DNA of 64,000 nt from Chaetorhynchus papuensis (lineage: Eukaryota; Chordata; Aves; Passeriformes; Rhipiduridae), in assembly GCA_013396525.1 (NCBI GenBank), contig VWYX01000766.1, forward strand, positions 329,419 through 393,418. Direction: 5' to 3'. The notes beneath the pieces are model-generated. The model did no database searches. It was given only the letters and a program-made list of their open reading frames with translations, and was not told the DNA's origin. A program made the translations under genes and the position numbers. Shown piece after piece: positions 1-15,200 of the stretch. Positions within the stretch are counted from its first letter, which is position 1, and each line of letters opens with the position of its first letter.

Positions 1-3000
1 CTAGTTCAATTTTTTCTAATTACGGTAGTCATTAAAAAAAGACTATGTGCATTAAAAATGAGGGGAAGATGGTAAAATATTAATTTGTTTATGGTGAGAT
101 TTTCTTTTCAGATTATCTAATAAGATGTTCCCTATTATTTTGTAATGTGCTCTGGAATCTCATTTGAATGGCTTTTGTAAGAGTATAGTTTAAATGGTAA
201 TAGAAACTAGGCACAAATGTCCACAACAGAGCCTGTTAAGCTGAGAAAGTAACAGATCTGTTGCACTGTAGAAATAGGACTAACACTAATCTTGCTCTTA
301 TGTAACCCCCATACATAATGCATCCCTCTAAATACTCAAATAAATTGGTCTGGAATAACCTGGACCTCTAAAATTAAAATGGCTTTCTTAATATTTTACT
401 ATTTATTGTTTATTTTTTCATGGGTTATACTTAGAAAAAATTTGAGCTGAGAAGAATAAGAATTATTCTTAGAATTAAGTGATATTTAATTTGGTTTTGG
501 CATTACTTTGTCTTCAGAATGAGCAACTTATTTTTATGGAAAAAAGTGATTTCCTTCTGTATGGTAGACTACTTCAGTTTACCATACGAAATACTGGTGA
601 ACTCATTGCATCTCTGTAGACTATTACAACTTTAAATTAGGTCTTAAAGACTTCATAGTACTTATTAATTTAAATAAGCCTAACAAGATCAGGCTGTTCC
701 AGTATAATTTTATTTTAAGTGTATTAGTTGGTTATCCACAGCAGACAGGGACAAATGAGTTACACTCAGGGCACTCTTTCATCTTCATTGATCCATGCTA
801 AAAAGACTACTAAAAGTTCTGCTTAAATATGTTGTGGGCCTAAAAACAAGAAGTAAGTATATGATAAGGAGATTAGATAAGAACTGCAACCACTGCTTTG
901 CTTAGACATGTTTTTTTAAGATGTGAATACTAAAAACAAACAAATATGAAAATTGCTCATGGCACATGTAATAAAATGTTTATGTTTTCCTCCACTGAAA
1001 GAGATTTTGCATCACATGATTCAGCATCTTGAAGTGTCAGTAGCCAGTTTAGATGAAGAGATAACAAGCAAAACACATAAATTAAATTTGCTTTCTTAAG
1101 TCTTGCAGGAACATGGAGAAACTTTAGGAATAATTGATAGTGACAGGATGAGGGAGATAAAAAGAGATGGACTGGGAAGTATTTAATGACTCTTTGTGGT
1201 ATTACATCTGTCACACTTTTTGTGCTACATTAAAGTTTCATTATTTTCATATTTCTTGTGTTCATATTTTCCCATCCTCTTCTTTCTGCTAAATTTACCA
1301 AGTAATACAATGTGGATAATAGAGAGCTATTGCTGCAAATGTCATTGAATCTGTTACTGGACTGGATAAAGTACCTCAGCCATGCATTCCTTTTCATAAT
1401 GCATTTTCAATTAGTGGTTTTGAAATTCTATACAAAGTAGACTCACACTTTTTTTTTTTTATAATTGTGTATTTCTAAAAAGACATATCAAGATTTCCAT
1501 TATGCAACTGTTAATAACATGAATCAATTTCATTTGGACAAAGAAAATTAGTGCACCAGCCTGTTTACTGACGAAGTTTATTCTTCTAAGGACTTGGCTT
1601 CTTCAAGCTCTTAAAACAAATGGTTTACCATTGCTCATCTGAAAGATAACAGACATAATCTGAGAGATTCAGGTTGCCCTTCTTTCAATCTTGTTTCTTC
1701 CACCTATGTTCTTTCACCTTTGCAGCCTGCACACATAGCTCAGTGTTTTCTTTGTTTAGAAAAACATAATGTCTTTTGCCTGAAGATGTTTTCCTAAGAT
1801 TTTAAAATTTTTTAAGAAGATATCTATAATTTTTAACAGTGTTTCTCTTAGATTCTTGTGATTCTAATAAAATTCTGTTCATTAGTGAACATATTGTTTA
1901 TGTTTTAAGCTTGGAAAGGAAAATCTGATTTATTAGTAAGAAATATTATTTGTAGATTATGGATCCATAAGGATTTGTTGTGAAACTAGAATGCATATTG
2001 AGTACATGGACATAATAAATTGAATACTGTGCTTCACTGCCAATAGAACCTGAAGTAATGCAGAATTCTTCACTCAACTAAGATAAGTAGAAGGCTGACT
2101 GAGATAATAGCACTGGAGGCAGAAATCCAGACTGATGCTCTCCTGTCAATGCTTTTTTACTTTTTGTGTAACCAGACTAAAAAGGGCTCTTTTCTTGTTG
2201 ATAATTATGCAGTATGATTCTTTCAATGACAGATTGCAGTTTGCTATGATCTCAAATATTTAATCTGGAGAGGCTCTGAAATGTTAAAATACACCCCACA
2301 TTGAAGTGCCCTTTAGAACAGAGAATTGAAAGCAGCAACCAGAATTCATGAGAGCTGTATGAGTCATATTCAGCCATAGGAGCTGCAGAGTTACCAACAC
2401 ACACTTTATGACTTTTGGATTACAGCTTTCTCCTTGCTCCATTGTCCACAGAATACACAATTTCGCTTTTATGCATTTTTAATCATTATATCTCAAGTCA
2501 TTCCTCTGTCAGTACAATAGTGTAATTCACTAAGAAAACAATTTACAGAGCTCTGTGATTTTGAATCATCTCAACCTGAACTCACACAAGCAAGAATAAC
2601 AGATAAAACTGTTTTGAGGATTGCAAGATTACATCTCCTGATAAAGCTGCAAGCTCTCTAAATTACAACCTCAGGATCAGGAGAAAACAGGAGGAAAACA
2701 CCCTTCTGCACAATGGGTGGCATTTTAGATTGCAATTTAGGTAAAGTACATTAATTCAGTTAAAATGTGCTGAAATACCAAGACTGCTTTTGCAGTTATT
2801 TTTATAGATATAGTACAGAAGTGTTTCTGCATTATTTTTTACAGACATAACTGTTGAAATGTTGTAGTAGCATTATCGTCTTTGAAAACTGGGTTTTAAA
2901 ATTATGTTTTACTGAGAAAAAAAGAACCATGTGGCCTTCGCAATTTACAGGGGCCTGGTTATAGAAACCCTTCTGTTCAGCAGAGAAATATGTAACAAAC

Positions 3001-6000
3001 TTGTCCTTAGAAATGTACCTTTTCTCTTGACTTTTGATTTCTCTCCTATTTTACTCTTCCTTCCACCTGCCTTGTGTGACAAACATTGAGGATACTGGGT
3101 CCAGAGAAACAGTTTTGTTGCAAATATGATTCTGTGCACAGCATATGGAGCTGTTTTGTATGCAGGGTAGGTAGAAGCACTGGTTCTTTACAGTCACACA
3201 GAGACATAATGTATAAAAGATTTTCACGCTGATTTTCTTCCCCCTAGAAATTAACCTTCTGTATTTTTCTTACACCTATTTCCATGATTCATCCCAGATC
3301 AGACTGAAGATTAAAATTTCCTTCTCTCCATGAGTCTAACAGTGCATCTGATTTTCAGTGATTATAATTTCATTTCTCTCAGTAATCATTTTTTAGTTAT
3401 TCAGCCTATTTTTAACAACTGCAGATGGAAATAAAATGGATCTGTAGAAGAGACATTCATTAGCAAGTAAGTATTCAGGGACTGGAAAAGTCTGTCTGAT
3501 TCACAAAGCAGAAATGGCATTTAGTATCCAAGTCCCCTCCTAGACAAAATTAGCAAAGACTGCAGTGAAGTTAAAGCCTGCTGGTTGCAAAATTGGAAAT
3601 TGGTTTCCTGGGGCTCTCTGTAAACTCTTCATTACTTTACTCAATCATGGTTCATTAGTAAGGTAACAGACAGAAGACCAGCACACGTTGGGATATGTTT
3701 AGAGTCAGGACTTCCATCTCCTTGAACATCACTTAAAACTTGAATGTCACAGCAAATTAGATACTGTGTCAAACTGCATCTTCTTCTCAGCTGCAGTACA
3801 GACAGTGCATAGATCATGGCCACTTAACCTCTTGAAATTGTCAGGTGCTTTTTATCACACATTTCATGGAGTACCACTTGTGTTTTAATTCAAAGTGACT
3901 CTGATGGAACAAACAAAAGACCTCAAAAGGTGCCCGAAATAGAAACAAGTTAAAAAAAACCTGTTAACAATTTTATGTAAAATGGATTTAATGTCTCTTA
4001 TTAACCAAAACCTCATTTCCTAGAAGAAAACATCCATAGGTGATATTATTCCAGTTAAACAGAAAGCTAAAAATAACTATTAGGTTCCCGAGAAAAGTTC
4101 AAATTTTATTTACAATATAATTTTGAATTACAGCTGAGTGCCAATTATCTAGAACTCCACCTGAGTGGCTGAGTCTCTATTTTCTATTAACCACCATTGC
4201 ATTTTTCTATGGTGCTGCCTGATTTTCAAGAAAAATATTTACTCTAAATAGTTCAAGCCAGTGAAATGAACGGTATAGAAATTTTTAAAGAATTTAAATG
4301 CGTCTGTGCAGCTGCTATTTGTATAATCTTTTAATGCTACAATTTTCATGAGATATCATTAATTTTGAAAAGAAAATGTAGGCGGGGCATTAACTGAAGC
4401 AAATTGCTTAAAATTACCCGTGGTGTTCAGAGTCCTTTTAATACAGTTGGTTCATGGTTTGTAGGGTTAATGGGTATAACAGGAGACACTCTTGATTTTG
4501 TCCCATTGCATCAGGTGCACATAACTGCAATGGCCAGCATGGCAGCCACCTTGTGATGGTGTTTATGTCTTGGACTGTTTGCTAACCAGAGGTGCTAGAC
4601 CCTCATTCCCTGTGCAGTTAAGGAATAAATTCATTATGGTGTCCAAAACAGGAAGAGTAGCTGCCATAATAGCCCAGTCGGAGGGACTCCCTAGGGAGCC
4701 AGCGTGCAGCAGGACTAGCAGTGAGTTTCCTCGCTGCTCTCTTGAATGTCAGTGCTGTTCCAGTCTTAGTACCTAAGTTAGGCACCCATTTTAGGTCATG
4801 ATATTGTTACAAAAGTATGTAGGCTGAATTTTTAATTATGCCCTAGATAAGAGTCATGCATAATATTTGGCAGTGTATGGAGAGGGACTGAATGCTTCTG
4901 AAGTCCCTTGTGAGGAGCTTCAGGTTTTTTGACCTTTCTGGGCCTACTCAATGGGATTACTCTATTTGCTGTTTACAAGTGCTTTGTGTGTTCAATGGGC
5001 CCCGTGGCTCACAGCTGGGTGTTCAGTTGGTTCTTTCTGTCTACTGGAAAGCAAGGTACTTTTGGGAATCTGAGGATCAGGCTAGAACTACATAAAGTAT
5101 TGTGAGTGTGTGAGTGCTATGGTACACCCCAGAAACAAGATCTTTCAGCCTTTTGTGTCCAGGACACACCACAGCTCCTTTCCAGCCTGGGACTTGGATC
5201 CCCTCTGTGTGGGGATCAGAGAGAAAATTCATGGGGGCTCGGATGCCTCTCTGGGAGTGCCCAAAAGGATGAAGGTGACATAAGACTTGAAGTTTGAAAA
5301 TCGATTTCTTCAGTTGGTCCTTGGCTTCCCTTTGCCTTGGCTTGGCAAATGCTGTCATTGTCACAAGAAGTGAACATGCTGTGCTTCCATTGCCACTGGT
5401 ATGCCACTTACAGATAATGTTATTTATTATCACAAATTCAGTAAAATGTGGCAAACTGCAATTTAGAAAATGTGTTTCATACATGGTGCCTAAGGGAAGA
5501 ATAAAATATTCTCATGCCATCATCTGTATGATTTTCACATAATGAATTTGTCAGTGCACACATATGCTCCTATCTTTATGGGGTTCTGACATCTGTTTGA
5601 TGGATTATAACCTAATTTACTCAAGAAGAAACTGACCTGCTGAGGGTTGGCCTTTCATTACAAATGTTAACACAAGAATTAATCCCTCTCTAATTTATTG
5701 CCAGAATTTCAATTGTTCGCAAGTCTGTCACAAAGAAATATATAACATGTAGAAACTAGAAAAATTGCACAAAATAACCCTTATTGAAAAGACAGATTAC
5801 CACGGTACAAGTAGGAATGAAGTGGCTGGTGACTCAGCTGAAAACTTGAAAACCCAAGGTCTGATAACTATTAGCATTGTTTCAGGCATATGCACTTCAG
5901 ATAACAAGCAGAATCAGATAACCCATACAAAGTCAGCATAAGGGACAAATGAGTGAGAGTCAGGGCAGATACTGTGTCAGACAATCATGCTGTGGGAATC

Positions 6001-6351
6001 ATGTTGCTGAGAAGTCCCTGGCAGAAAAGCAGCCACCAGTGAAGACATCAGATTCACAGAAATAAATGGAAGGCATAAGAAAAGGGATGAGATACATTTC
6101 CTTTTGTAGCTCAAGACTGAATGAAAGTCTTTCTTTTACAGCTAATCTATGCAAAATGTACCTGTAAACTTATTCTTATATAAATTCACTTGTAGGAAAT
6201 ATAGAAGAAGGTAAAGGGATTTCTAAAGGGTGAGAAACAAAAGCAGGTTTTAAGAATAAAGCAGAAAGATTTTAGGAAATAGCTTTGGCTGAGAAAATAT
6301 TAAAGAAGATACAATTATACATTAGAACAAGGACACGAGAACAAAGAGTCA
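1..6351. other. Gene-free AT-rich DNA
   Basis: No recognisable exon, RNA gene or transposon. The open frames here are at most 135 codons, overlap frames on the other strand (for example 5077-5484 minus against 5294-5542 plus) and resemble no family I know. There is a poly-T run near 1450-1460. Around 4280-4430 the sequence keeps CpGs and has a CAGCTG E-box and TAAT cores, so it could be a conserved non-coding element, but this is only a guess from composition. Intron of a long gene or intergenic DNA are equally possible. Confidence 0.7.
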
Positions 6352-6723
6352 TGTTTCTAGGCCTAGCTGAGAGAACTTTTAGAGTTGCAAAAAATATGCT
6401 TAGCAAGAGAAGATAAAGTTAAGCTTAATAATGGAATATCATGCACTGTTATATAAGGTATAAAACAAGCAAATATTGTTTTAACAAATGTACATGCAAT
6501 ATAGAAGTTTGGTTGAAACAGCTGTCTGTAACCTCTAGAGCAACTGCTATTGGCTGAACAACTTTTAAGAATGCTCTGTAACCAGGAAGTCTCTGGTTTT
6601 TGTCTGCAGCGCGAGCTTGTGTTATCTTTGATGTCTCTTGTCAGTTTACGAGGCGAATAAAATAATATAAGCCCATGGAGCATCTGTCTGGCCCCCTGTC
6701 CCATTGGACTGAGGTGGCATTCA
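6352..6723 (+). mobile_element. Probable endogenous retrovirus LTR (solo, boundaries approximate)
   Basis: The segment has the layout of a retroviral LTR read on the plus strand. It has a TG start, TATA-like sequence around 6450-6465, a GCGCGAGC-containing stretch at about 6610, a polyadenylation signal AATAAA at 6656-6661 in the context GAGGCGAATAAAA, and then a U5-like tail with the words CTGTCTGG and CTGAGGTGGCATTCA ending in CA at 6723. That order (GCGAGC, GCGAATAAAA, CTGAGGTGG) is familiar from bird retroviral LTRs. No internal retroviral genes adjoin it, so it would be a solo LTR. I could not find a target-site duplication at these ends, so the 5' boundary in particular may be wrong. 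Confidence 0.5.
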
Positions 6724-9201
6724 CTAAGGGTTTTTTGTATAGGTCTTGCTTAACAGTTTTGGTTAATACCATTTTACCTAATGCAATTATCAAGGAGTAT
6801 TTTGGAAAGTATTTGATGTGGGGATTAGGAATGTACAGACATCAATAAGATTTAAAATAAGTAGTTCTGAAAATCATAGATTTGTCTCTTTCTTTTCCCT
6901 AGAAATGTAATTTTTCTGCTTGTTGCACTGATTTTACTGGTCCAGTAATGCACTATTATTAAAAAAAGCGTTCTCTTTTAACTATCAATTAACCTTAATT
7001 AGAATGAGAACTCAGATGCCAAGAAGTCTACATTAAAAGTTCATTTCTGTATTGGATTAGGTATAAACCATATTGATTTGCCCTGAAGTAGTGTGTAAGC
7101 ACTTATTGATTCTTTATCAATAACTGTAAGGAAAATTAATACATAGTTATACTTAGATGTTTGAGTAAGGATCCCGGACCTGCATCATTCTCTGGGGTAT
7201 GGGTGACAGCAGTCTGAGAAAACTACAGGCATCCTCATTAAAACCTGAGGATATTACTTCTTTGATTGGCAATGTAACATGCCTGTTTTCAGAGTCCCAT
7301 GATCCCCTTCACAGGCTAAGGCTGTACCCCCATTTGCAAGTCATCTGGCTGAGTAGGAGCAGACCACAGGTTGAAGTCATTACTACCAGGGCTGCCACAT
7401 TAGCTCTATCCTGAGCCTTTTATTTTTGACTGAATTCAGTCTAGTTGCCTCAGCTGGATGTCCTTATCAGGTATGTGGTTTAAAATTGCCAAAAGGACAA
7501 ACACAGTTTTGGACCGTTATGTTTTCCACTCCTGGGAGGTGATGAAGCACATTTGCTATGTACCTAAAGTAAAGGCTTCCAAAACAAACCTGGTTTGTGA
7601 GCACCACGCCTGCTCTGGGAAGTGAACCATTCAATGTGTTAAGTGTGGATGGTGAGTGATAAGTGCATGTTTCAATTCAAATCCTACAATTGCTCTAAAT
7701 CAAATGCCTGAGGGGTACAGTAAGCTCTGATAGGCATGGATAACTCTCTGCTTTCTGTATCTCTTTTAATGTTTTGCAAACTGCAAATCATGAATATCAG
7801 AACTTTTCCTGGTAATCCATAGAGTTTTCTACCTCAGCATCTCCCAGGAATAAAGTATTGCAAGTTCCTGTGATTCCTACTTTTGAAAAATGCATAATCC
7901 TTCAAAGTTTCACTGCCAGCATGTCAATAATTAGTGTAGCACTGAGGGGAAATTACAGTACACTTAAATTTGCAACCTTTTGTGTCCGTATTAAAGTGAA
8001 GCCAAACTTCCTGTAGGCCTTAAAATAATATCCCTGATGCTCTGGCCTGAGTTCCTCCAAACAAGGTTCTCTGCTAATGCTAGCACAGATTAATCTGTGT
8101 TACCAAAAGCATGGGATGCAGAGATATTCAGCTGATCAGTGATTACAATCACAGAACTGTGGGTACGGTGTGTAATTTATTCCTGTGGGAAGTACATCTG
8201 TAATAAAACATAAAGATATTAAAGTTTACTTGAGTAGGGGTTACCATTGCATGGAGAGCAATGATTCTGTAGGCTGGTCACATTGCACACGTCAGAGCAG
8301 CAGCCTGGTCCTGGGAGCACCTGAATTATTTGCTGAACCTGAAAGAACCTATTTACATAATGAAGTCTTACACTTCGAGTCCAGGTTTTAGAACTCAGTA
8401 TCAGCCTTATGGTCAATCATTTCTGAGGTTTTTATTTCACAATTTGCTAGCTTATGTTTTGAAGAAATGAACAATTAAAGTCCTAATGGGAAATTCCATT
8501 TCCATCCCTGTATTACTTAAAGCAATCGGTTTCTTTGCAGCTTGTTGCTTTTACAAATTAAGATACTGAATATGAAAGCAGGTGGCAAAATAAATCTTTT
8601 GTTATTAGGGAAATTTGTATTGGGGAAAATAGAGTAAATTTTTAGCTAAACTTGATGTGTGGAGTATGAAAGGAAGAGCAGCCCACTACAGGATGAATAC
8701 TTCTATAATGCTAGTCATAAAATTATATTCTGAGCTATGTAATTTTCTTTTCTGTTGGAGACTGACAAGGACACTGAAAGTACAGCATTTTAAAAAAGAA
8801 AAAAGATAAAACTTTCCTTAATCACATTATACTTAACAGAAATCATGCTAACCTGAAACCCCAAGATTGCTTATTACAACTATAGTTTTTCTTCTGAGAG
8901 CTGCCTAATATTTACATCTACAGAAGTGTTTGAAGCCATAATTATCACCAGAGCGTGATACTAGAAAGCTATTATATGTTCATTAGATAACTCATTTTGA
9001 ACAAGTTCACTTTATAGCAGGACCCTGATGGCTACTATAACAGTTGTCTTTGCCAAAAATTTCACAGAATAGCATGGTAAACTAGAGATATCTGTAACCT
9101 TTTTCCCAATGGAACTCCTAAGCCACTATATGGGAGTTCATGACAACATTTTTTTGTCAACTTCATTGTCTCTTATGTAACAAGGTTTTCTTTTTTCTTA
9201 T

Positions 9202-9236
9202 TCTTTGAGCCAATTTCTTGTAAATTGGCTCAAAGA
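9202..9236. repeat. Perfect 15-bp inverted repeat (hairpin)
   Basis: TCTTTGAGCCAATTT at 9202-9216 is followed after the five bases CTTGT by its exact reverse complement at 9222-9236. The stem is perfect over 15 bp. It is too AT-balanced and isolated to be a recognised transposon end, and no flanking duplication is visible. A stem of this length with so small a loop is uncommon by chance, but no function can be assigned. Confidence 0.97.
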
Positions 9237-12200
9237 TCCAAATTCACATAAGAAATGGTATCTCACTGGGTGATGAGGACAGCAACATCACTGTGCCTAC
9301 CTACCTGCTGTTATACAGAGCAAGAAAATATTTTCAAGATAATATTTGCCTGTGTTCATATAGCTGTTGTTTCTCCTTTAGAGCAAAGAGAAAAAAATTT
9401 CATATATTCCCTGTTATTTTCCAGTTACTTCTCTTGTATACTGTGCTGTTTCACTTTGAATGAACTGAGAGTGCTGGCAGCCTGATGGACATCTTAATCA
9501 CTGCTGTAAAGGGACACTTCTTCTTTGGTATTCCACTTGGTCAGAGGCTCCCATTTATTTCCTGGTAGCACTGCTGCAAATCATATCTCAAGAATGAGAA
9601 GTTTTAGAAAATTCTTCAGCTTTTTTTTGTATTAGTTAAGTGAAGACTCAGATTATTTTTGTCACTGGGCCAAGAGATCAATGAGATCATGGCTACAAGT
9701 AGAGAGAGGGAAGGGCAAGGAAAACAACTTCCATAGTGGGAATACTTAAAGAATGACCTTTCCTTCAGCCTGAGGTTGTATTCTTCAACTTGGTTGTGAA
9801 AGGGGAGCAACCTGTGCTCAAAATTTGCAATCTATTTGGTTTAAATCTCTGTGATTTGAAATGCATGTGTCTTGGAAAACAGAAACTGGGGCAGTATATT
9901 AGTCAGGAATGTGACCCTGGCCTGGAGCTAACTCACAGCACAGACAATTGTCTTTACATGTGATTTACTTGTCATGCTAATCTGCATTTTATTAACAATT
10001 GGTTGTCATATGCAATACATTTGACTATAGTGTATCTTGTAATAATTATGAAAGAAAATATTAGTCGCAATATGAGTTGCTTTTCATAGTCGAAGTAGTC
10101 TTTCAATGCCATTTGCTTTGGTTGAAACATTAAAGGGTAATACTAGATATGAGAGATACCCTATCAGAGCCACCTCTAAGCCCTCCAAAAATCACTCTCA
10201 CATTTTATCTTCAGTACGAAAATATAATTTCAAACACATAGTAAACAATTTGGCCTTTGAGAATAAGTTAAAAATCAATTTGCTGAAAAGATTCCATCTT
10301 AGCAAGAAGATATTTTCTATTCAATATTTTCAGAGATGACATTTCATCTGCTGTTTCTTTATGAGTGTGAATGAATACTAAAACTTGAGAGACAAGTATT
10401 GAAGGGAGGCTTTTTTTGCTCATGTAGAAGGAATTTTGCTATTAGATAAAAGGAAACACGGCATAAATATAAAGGGAAAAAAAAAAAGAAGGAAAAATAT
10501 CCCTTTGCTTGAAAAAGGACTTTTGTATGTGAAGAAATACACAGCCAAGCTTTGAAATGTGTGATGCATCTGGAAGCAAGGCTTTGTGCGATGGTAACTC
10601 ATGAAGTTTAAATATATGGCTACTGCAGTAAAACTTCCTTGTGTATTACTGCTCTGTGATGTTCTGTTTCCTGAGAGTATCTGAAAGTCAAATTCGCTCT
10701 AAAGAGATCTTAAACCATCATCTCTGCTTATATAATTTTCTACCGAAGCTTTCTGCAATGCAGATTGCTTCTCAGAGCCTTGCTTCTAAATGAACACAGG
10801 GGTTAGTTGACAGAACACTGTATTCACTAATATTTGAGGGGTAGGAATAAAACATGGTCCCTCTCGACACGTGTCCTGTATAACTACACACTGAATTTTT
10901 ATTTTAAGCATACTAGCATTATGTGAAATACTCGTAAGAAAATCTGAAATTACTTGTAAATGAGCAGATTTCAGTTATCAAGGTAAATCTGCTCCCAAAA
11001 GTGAAAGATCTGGCAGAGTGAGTTTATGCATGGGTTTTTTTCCATGTAATCAGGCGAAACATGGCATATGTTAATAGGGCTCAAAGGGGTTTGATCACAA
11101 ACCTCAAAGATAAACATACCAAAAGCTATTCCATGCAAAATGAAATAAAATTTCCTCATTTTTACCTTACCCTTGTACATTTTGATTTTCTGAATTTGTG
11201 TGCAGAGTTTTTGTATGGTAAAAGTGTGGATATACAGTCAGATAATTCAATGATTTAATTTTTAATTTACAAAGGCAAAAAGATATTGTCCCTTATGTAG
11301 AAGCATATAAATGCATTTGTGTGAAGAAATACTTAAAAATTTCAGGTAGGATCTGGACTTAAATATCTTCTTTGTTAATGCTTATAACTATGATTTATGA
11401 AAATACAAATAATTATATTTGTGAAAATAATGCATGTAAATGTGCATGCTCGCAGTCAGAAATTAACATTATAGGAAAATTTGCTGGCTTCATTGGGTTT
11501 GTGGCTGCTCTGCTCTATGCTATAAATGCAAAAAATACTCTGAGACAAGTCGTGCGTAACCAACACTACATAATAAAAATATCAAAGATACAGGAACCAA
11601 ACTTTTCATGAACTAAATGTCTGCGGTAGGAATCTGGGAAGGACTTCAGAGGTGCAGAAAATATACCTGCCTGACAGCTGACAGGTCAGTGCTTCAGCAT
11701 GCTTTACGTAGGAATAGCAGATGAGAACTGACAATGTGCAACTCGTACCAGTCCTGAGAACTTTTGTCCCGTTAATCTAATGTTCTTTGGAGTTACATCA
11801 CAGCCTGACATGAACTATTGAGCATAAGCTCTGAAAGCATGAGCTGTAGACATGTAACGACTGGAATCATCATGTTGCTAATTTTAATCAAGAGCCCTGG
11901 GAAGGTACTCTTGTAGAAGGATTTGAATGTGTCTGGGGAAGAAGGGAGACATGGGAATTTGTTCTGTCTGCTTACCCAAGGACAGAACGCTTTTGCTGAA
12001 GTTGTTAATGGAGTACTATAATTATGAAATCTTTGCCATTTCTTCTAATATTTTCAATCTTCCCAAAGAACTAGCAAAAGTTAAAGAATATAGAGTTAAT
12101 AAAATTGCACCAGATACATTTTTATTTCAAGGCTGTGAGTAGTAAAAGATGGCATAACCTTCCCTGGGGCTTTTCTCTGTTTACAAAAAAGGACAAAAGG

Positions 12201-15200
12201 TAAAGACGTATATCATGGCATCGTGCTTTTGGGAGTATCCAGGTCAGCCTCTAAATTCTGAGATGCACAAAGTAACAGAAATAATATATATTGCTGATTT
12301 GTAGTTTCTATAGCAATACAATTCCTTAAAATGTCTTCTGAAATCTGCAAAGGTTTTGCTGAACAGGATATAGAAGGTCTTACTATTCTTTCACACAGGA
12401 ATTGTCAGTGACATATTTTTACACTCTACAGGATATTTGTTTACTGGTGAATCATAAATTAGAGAGAATATGTTCAGAATATTTTTGAAACAACACTTAA
12501 GACATATTAGAGATTAAATGGTGAATTTATGCTGAAGTGACAAAAACCATTTACTAAAATTTGTTTTGAACAAGAAACTACATTTTATATCTTGAAACTT
12601 AAAAGCTGATTGGAAGAATTAGCATGAATATCCATTTTTTCTATATAGATTGTTCTCAAAATGCAAAATAATTCACTCCTTGTTAATACTGTTTTTTGTC
12701 CATACCTTGCAAAATAAAAGGTGCCATTGAATATACCAGGAAATACACATCACCTTTTTCACATCATAGAGAAGACTGGTTGTAGAGAGGATCTTTACCT
12801 TGATTTATCTCCTGTTGATTAGTGTGCCTAGATGTAAACATGAGTGTTACAGTAGATGGAGGACCATTAAATAGCATGCATATCCTATTCAGTCTTGAGG
12901 TAATTGGAAAAGAGCAGGTCTTTAGCAGAAGTGACAGATGTATTCATAAAAGAATAATCATGGAATAAATCCAGAACAATTTCACAACTATAACTGGAAA
13001 CATTCTCTCTCACTGCTGAGAAGTCAGAGCTGCTTGCTAAAAATCTTTATGCTGAATACCTTTGTATGAGCTCTTTTTCCTTCATGTTGGTCATGTAGAA
13101 GCTCTTAATTTGCAGCAGTTGCGTTAAAACTCATTGAAGTCAGCCAAGAGCTTAGCCATTAAGTTCAATGGAGTTCGGACTTGGTGTGTAATTTTAAGTA
13201 GCTCAGTGTTAATGTTCCTACTTTTGGTCTGTTGATGTTCTTATTAATTCTAAGCAGAGAAGTCTGTATTTTGTATTGAATGAAGTCATGTTTGTTCTTT
13301 TCTCTGGGATGATGGTAATTGGCAGTCTTGTCCGTCTCACCCTGGGGATACTGCTCTGTAATATTCCCTTTTTTATGACCTTCAGAAGTGTTAATGTACT
13401 TTGGGACTGAGGTACAGAGTAAGTGGAAATTCAAAGTGGGTAGACCTATATGATAAAAGTACTAGTGATGGGAGAATAAGGCAAGAACTAGCTGGCACTG
13501 ATGCCTACGACATTTTTAAGTACATAATGAGGAAGACAAACTATTGACTCTGAAAAAAAAAGCTGAAACTTTTGGAGGTGAAAAAGCATGCAAAAAACTA
13601 GACTGTGAACACTGGTCATTGTGGTGTGGTGGTAGTGGAGTCTTTAAATAGAGAGATTGAAGGTAGTTCTTTCTTTTAAAGAAAAGTGATTTCTAGCACT
13701 AACAAGTTTCACAGCTCTCCCTGAAGTAGATCTTACATGCTGACTTCAAAGTAAAAATAAATTGTCATTGGTGTCAGTGATAAACTCAATTAGAGTAGTA
13801 GCTTTGCTTTCTTGTGAGAACGCTCTTTACAAAATAGTGCTTTTAACTGTAGCAGAGTTACAAGCAGCAGCCTTCTGTCAATTACTGAGTCATAGCAGCT
13901 GGGTTAAAATGAGCCAGTTTTGAAATTTGGATCACTGTTCTGATATATGTCAGTAGCAAAGAAATGGAAAAGAGAAAGGGTTTCAAACATGATCTCTAAA
14001 CTGTACCATGTATTCAGTGAAATCCTTTTACTCTGTCTCACCTATCAAGTAACAAGAGACACTATAAACAAAAAGTGAGAAACAAGGAGTGCTGACTCAA
14101 TTACTATTCTGTTAGAAAAGCCTCCTCCAGAGTATGAAATACCTCACGTCATGGTCACCCCAGTCAGTTCTTTATGCCAATCATAATCCAAGCTATGTCT
14201 GCCCTGATTCTTTGCTACTTTTAGTCTGATAAATATTATTTTTTACTGAGATCTAAAATTAAAATCCAACCAAAAGAAGAGAAGCTGGAACATTTTTTTT
14301 TTTAATGCAGTCCTGTGCCCTGAAGTCGAAAAAGTGGCAAAGTACCAATGAATTACTACCTTTGCTACTGTTAGCTGCAGAGAGGAGTAGATGCATAGAA
14401 CCACCTGGTGCTCAGGATTCAGCAGCAATTGGAAGTAGTTGCTTTTGCTATTCTCATTAGCACCTGAAAGAGAATGGCTTGACAACCAGAGAAAAATAAA
14501 TTGGAGTTAAAGCCATTTTAAATGACATTTTCTCCACAGCTATAGTAGTACAAGATAGTGAATACTCTCTAACTAGACAGATGGTGAGAATAAATTCTCC
14601 AATTCATTTCTGAATGGAGTTAGGAACACAGTGAAATCCTGAACAATGCACAAGAAAAGAAGTTACACTGGATGGTATTCACAGATGGATGGAGCACTGC
14701 TGCCAGAGGAATAAGGAATGACATTTTATCAGGAAAAGGCAACAATAAAACTGTGCCTCCATCCCACCTCATCGGTCTCAGAAAAACAGACTTCCCTCTT
14801 CTGCCAGGGAAAACTATAAAGCATTCAAATTCTCCAATTCTTTCTTCAGTGATGGGGAACAAATGAACATCAGTGTGCATGGAGAAGCTATTCTGAAGCC
14901 AGAGCTGGTGGGCTGACACACTCAGGAAACAATTAGCACAGAAGAAGGTATGAATGAAGAAAAGTTACATGAACACAAATTTTCCATATTTCATCCAGTT
15001 GATCACTGGGATATTTCATATATTTGGTATATTTTCTTGTTATTTAAACTGTAAAATATAATACAAATTTTTTTCTCTGCTGTTTCATGGGAATGTTTCA
15101 TCCTCAGTAAGAGTGCTTCCAGACATTTCATTAGTGAGTCAGGATGTTTGTTTTTCAGGTCACTGTCACTCAGCAGGGATTTTGATTAAAGCTCTTGCCT

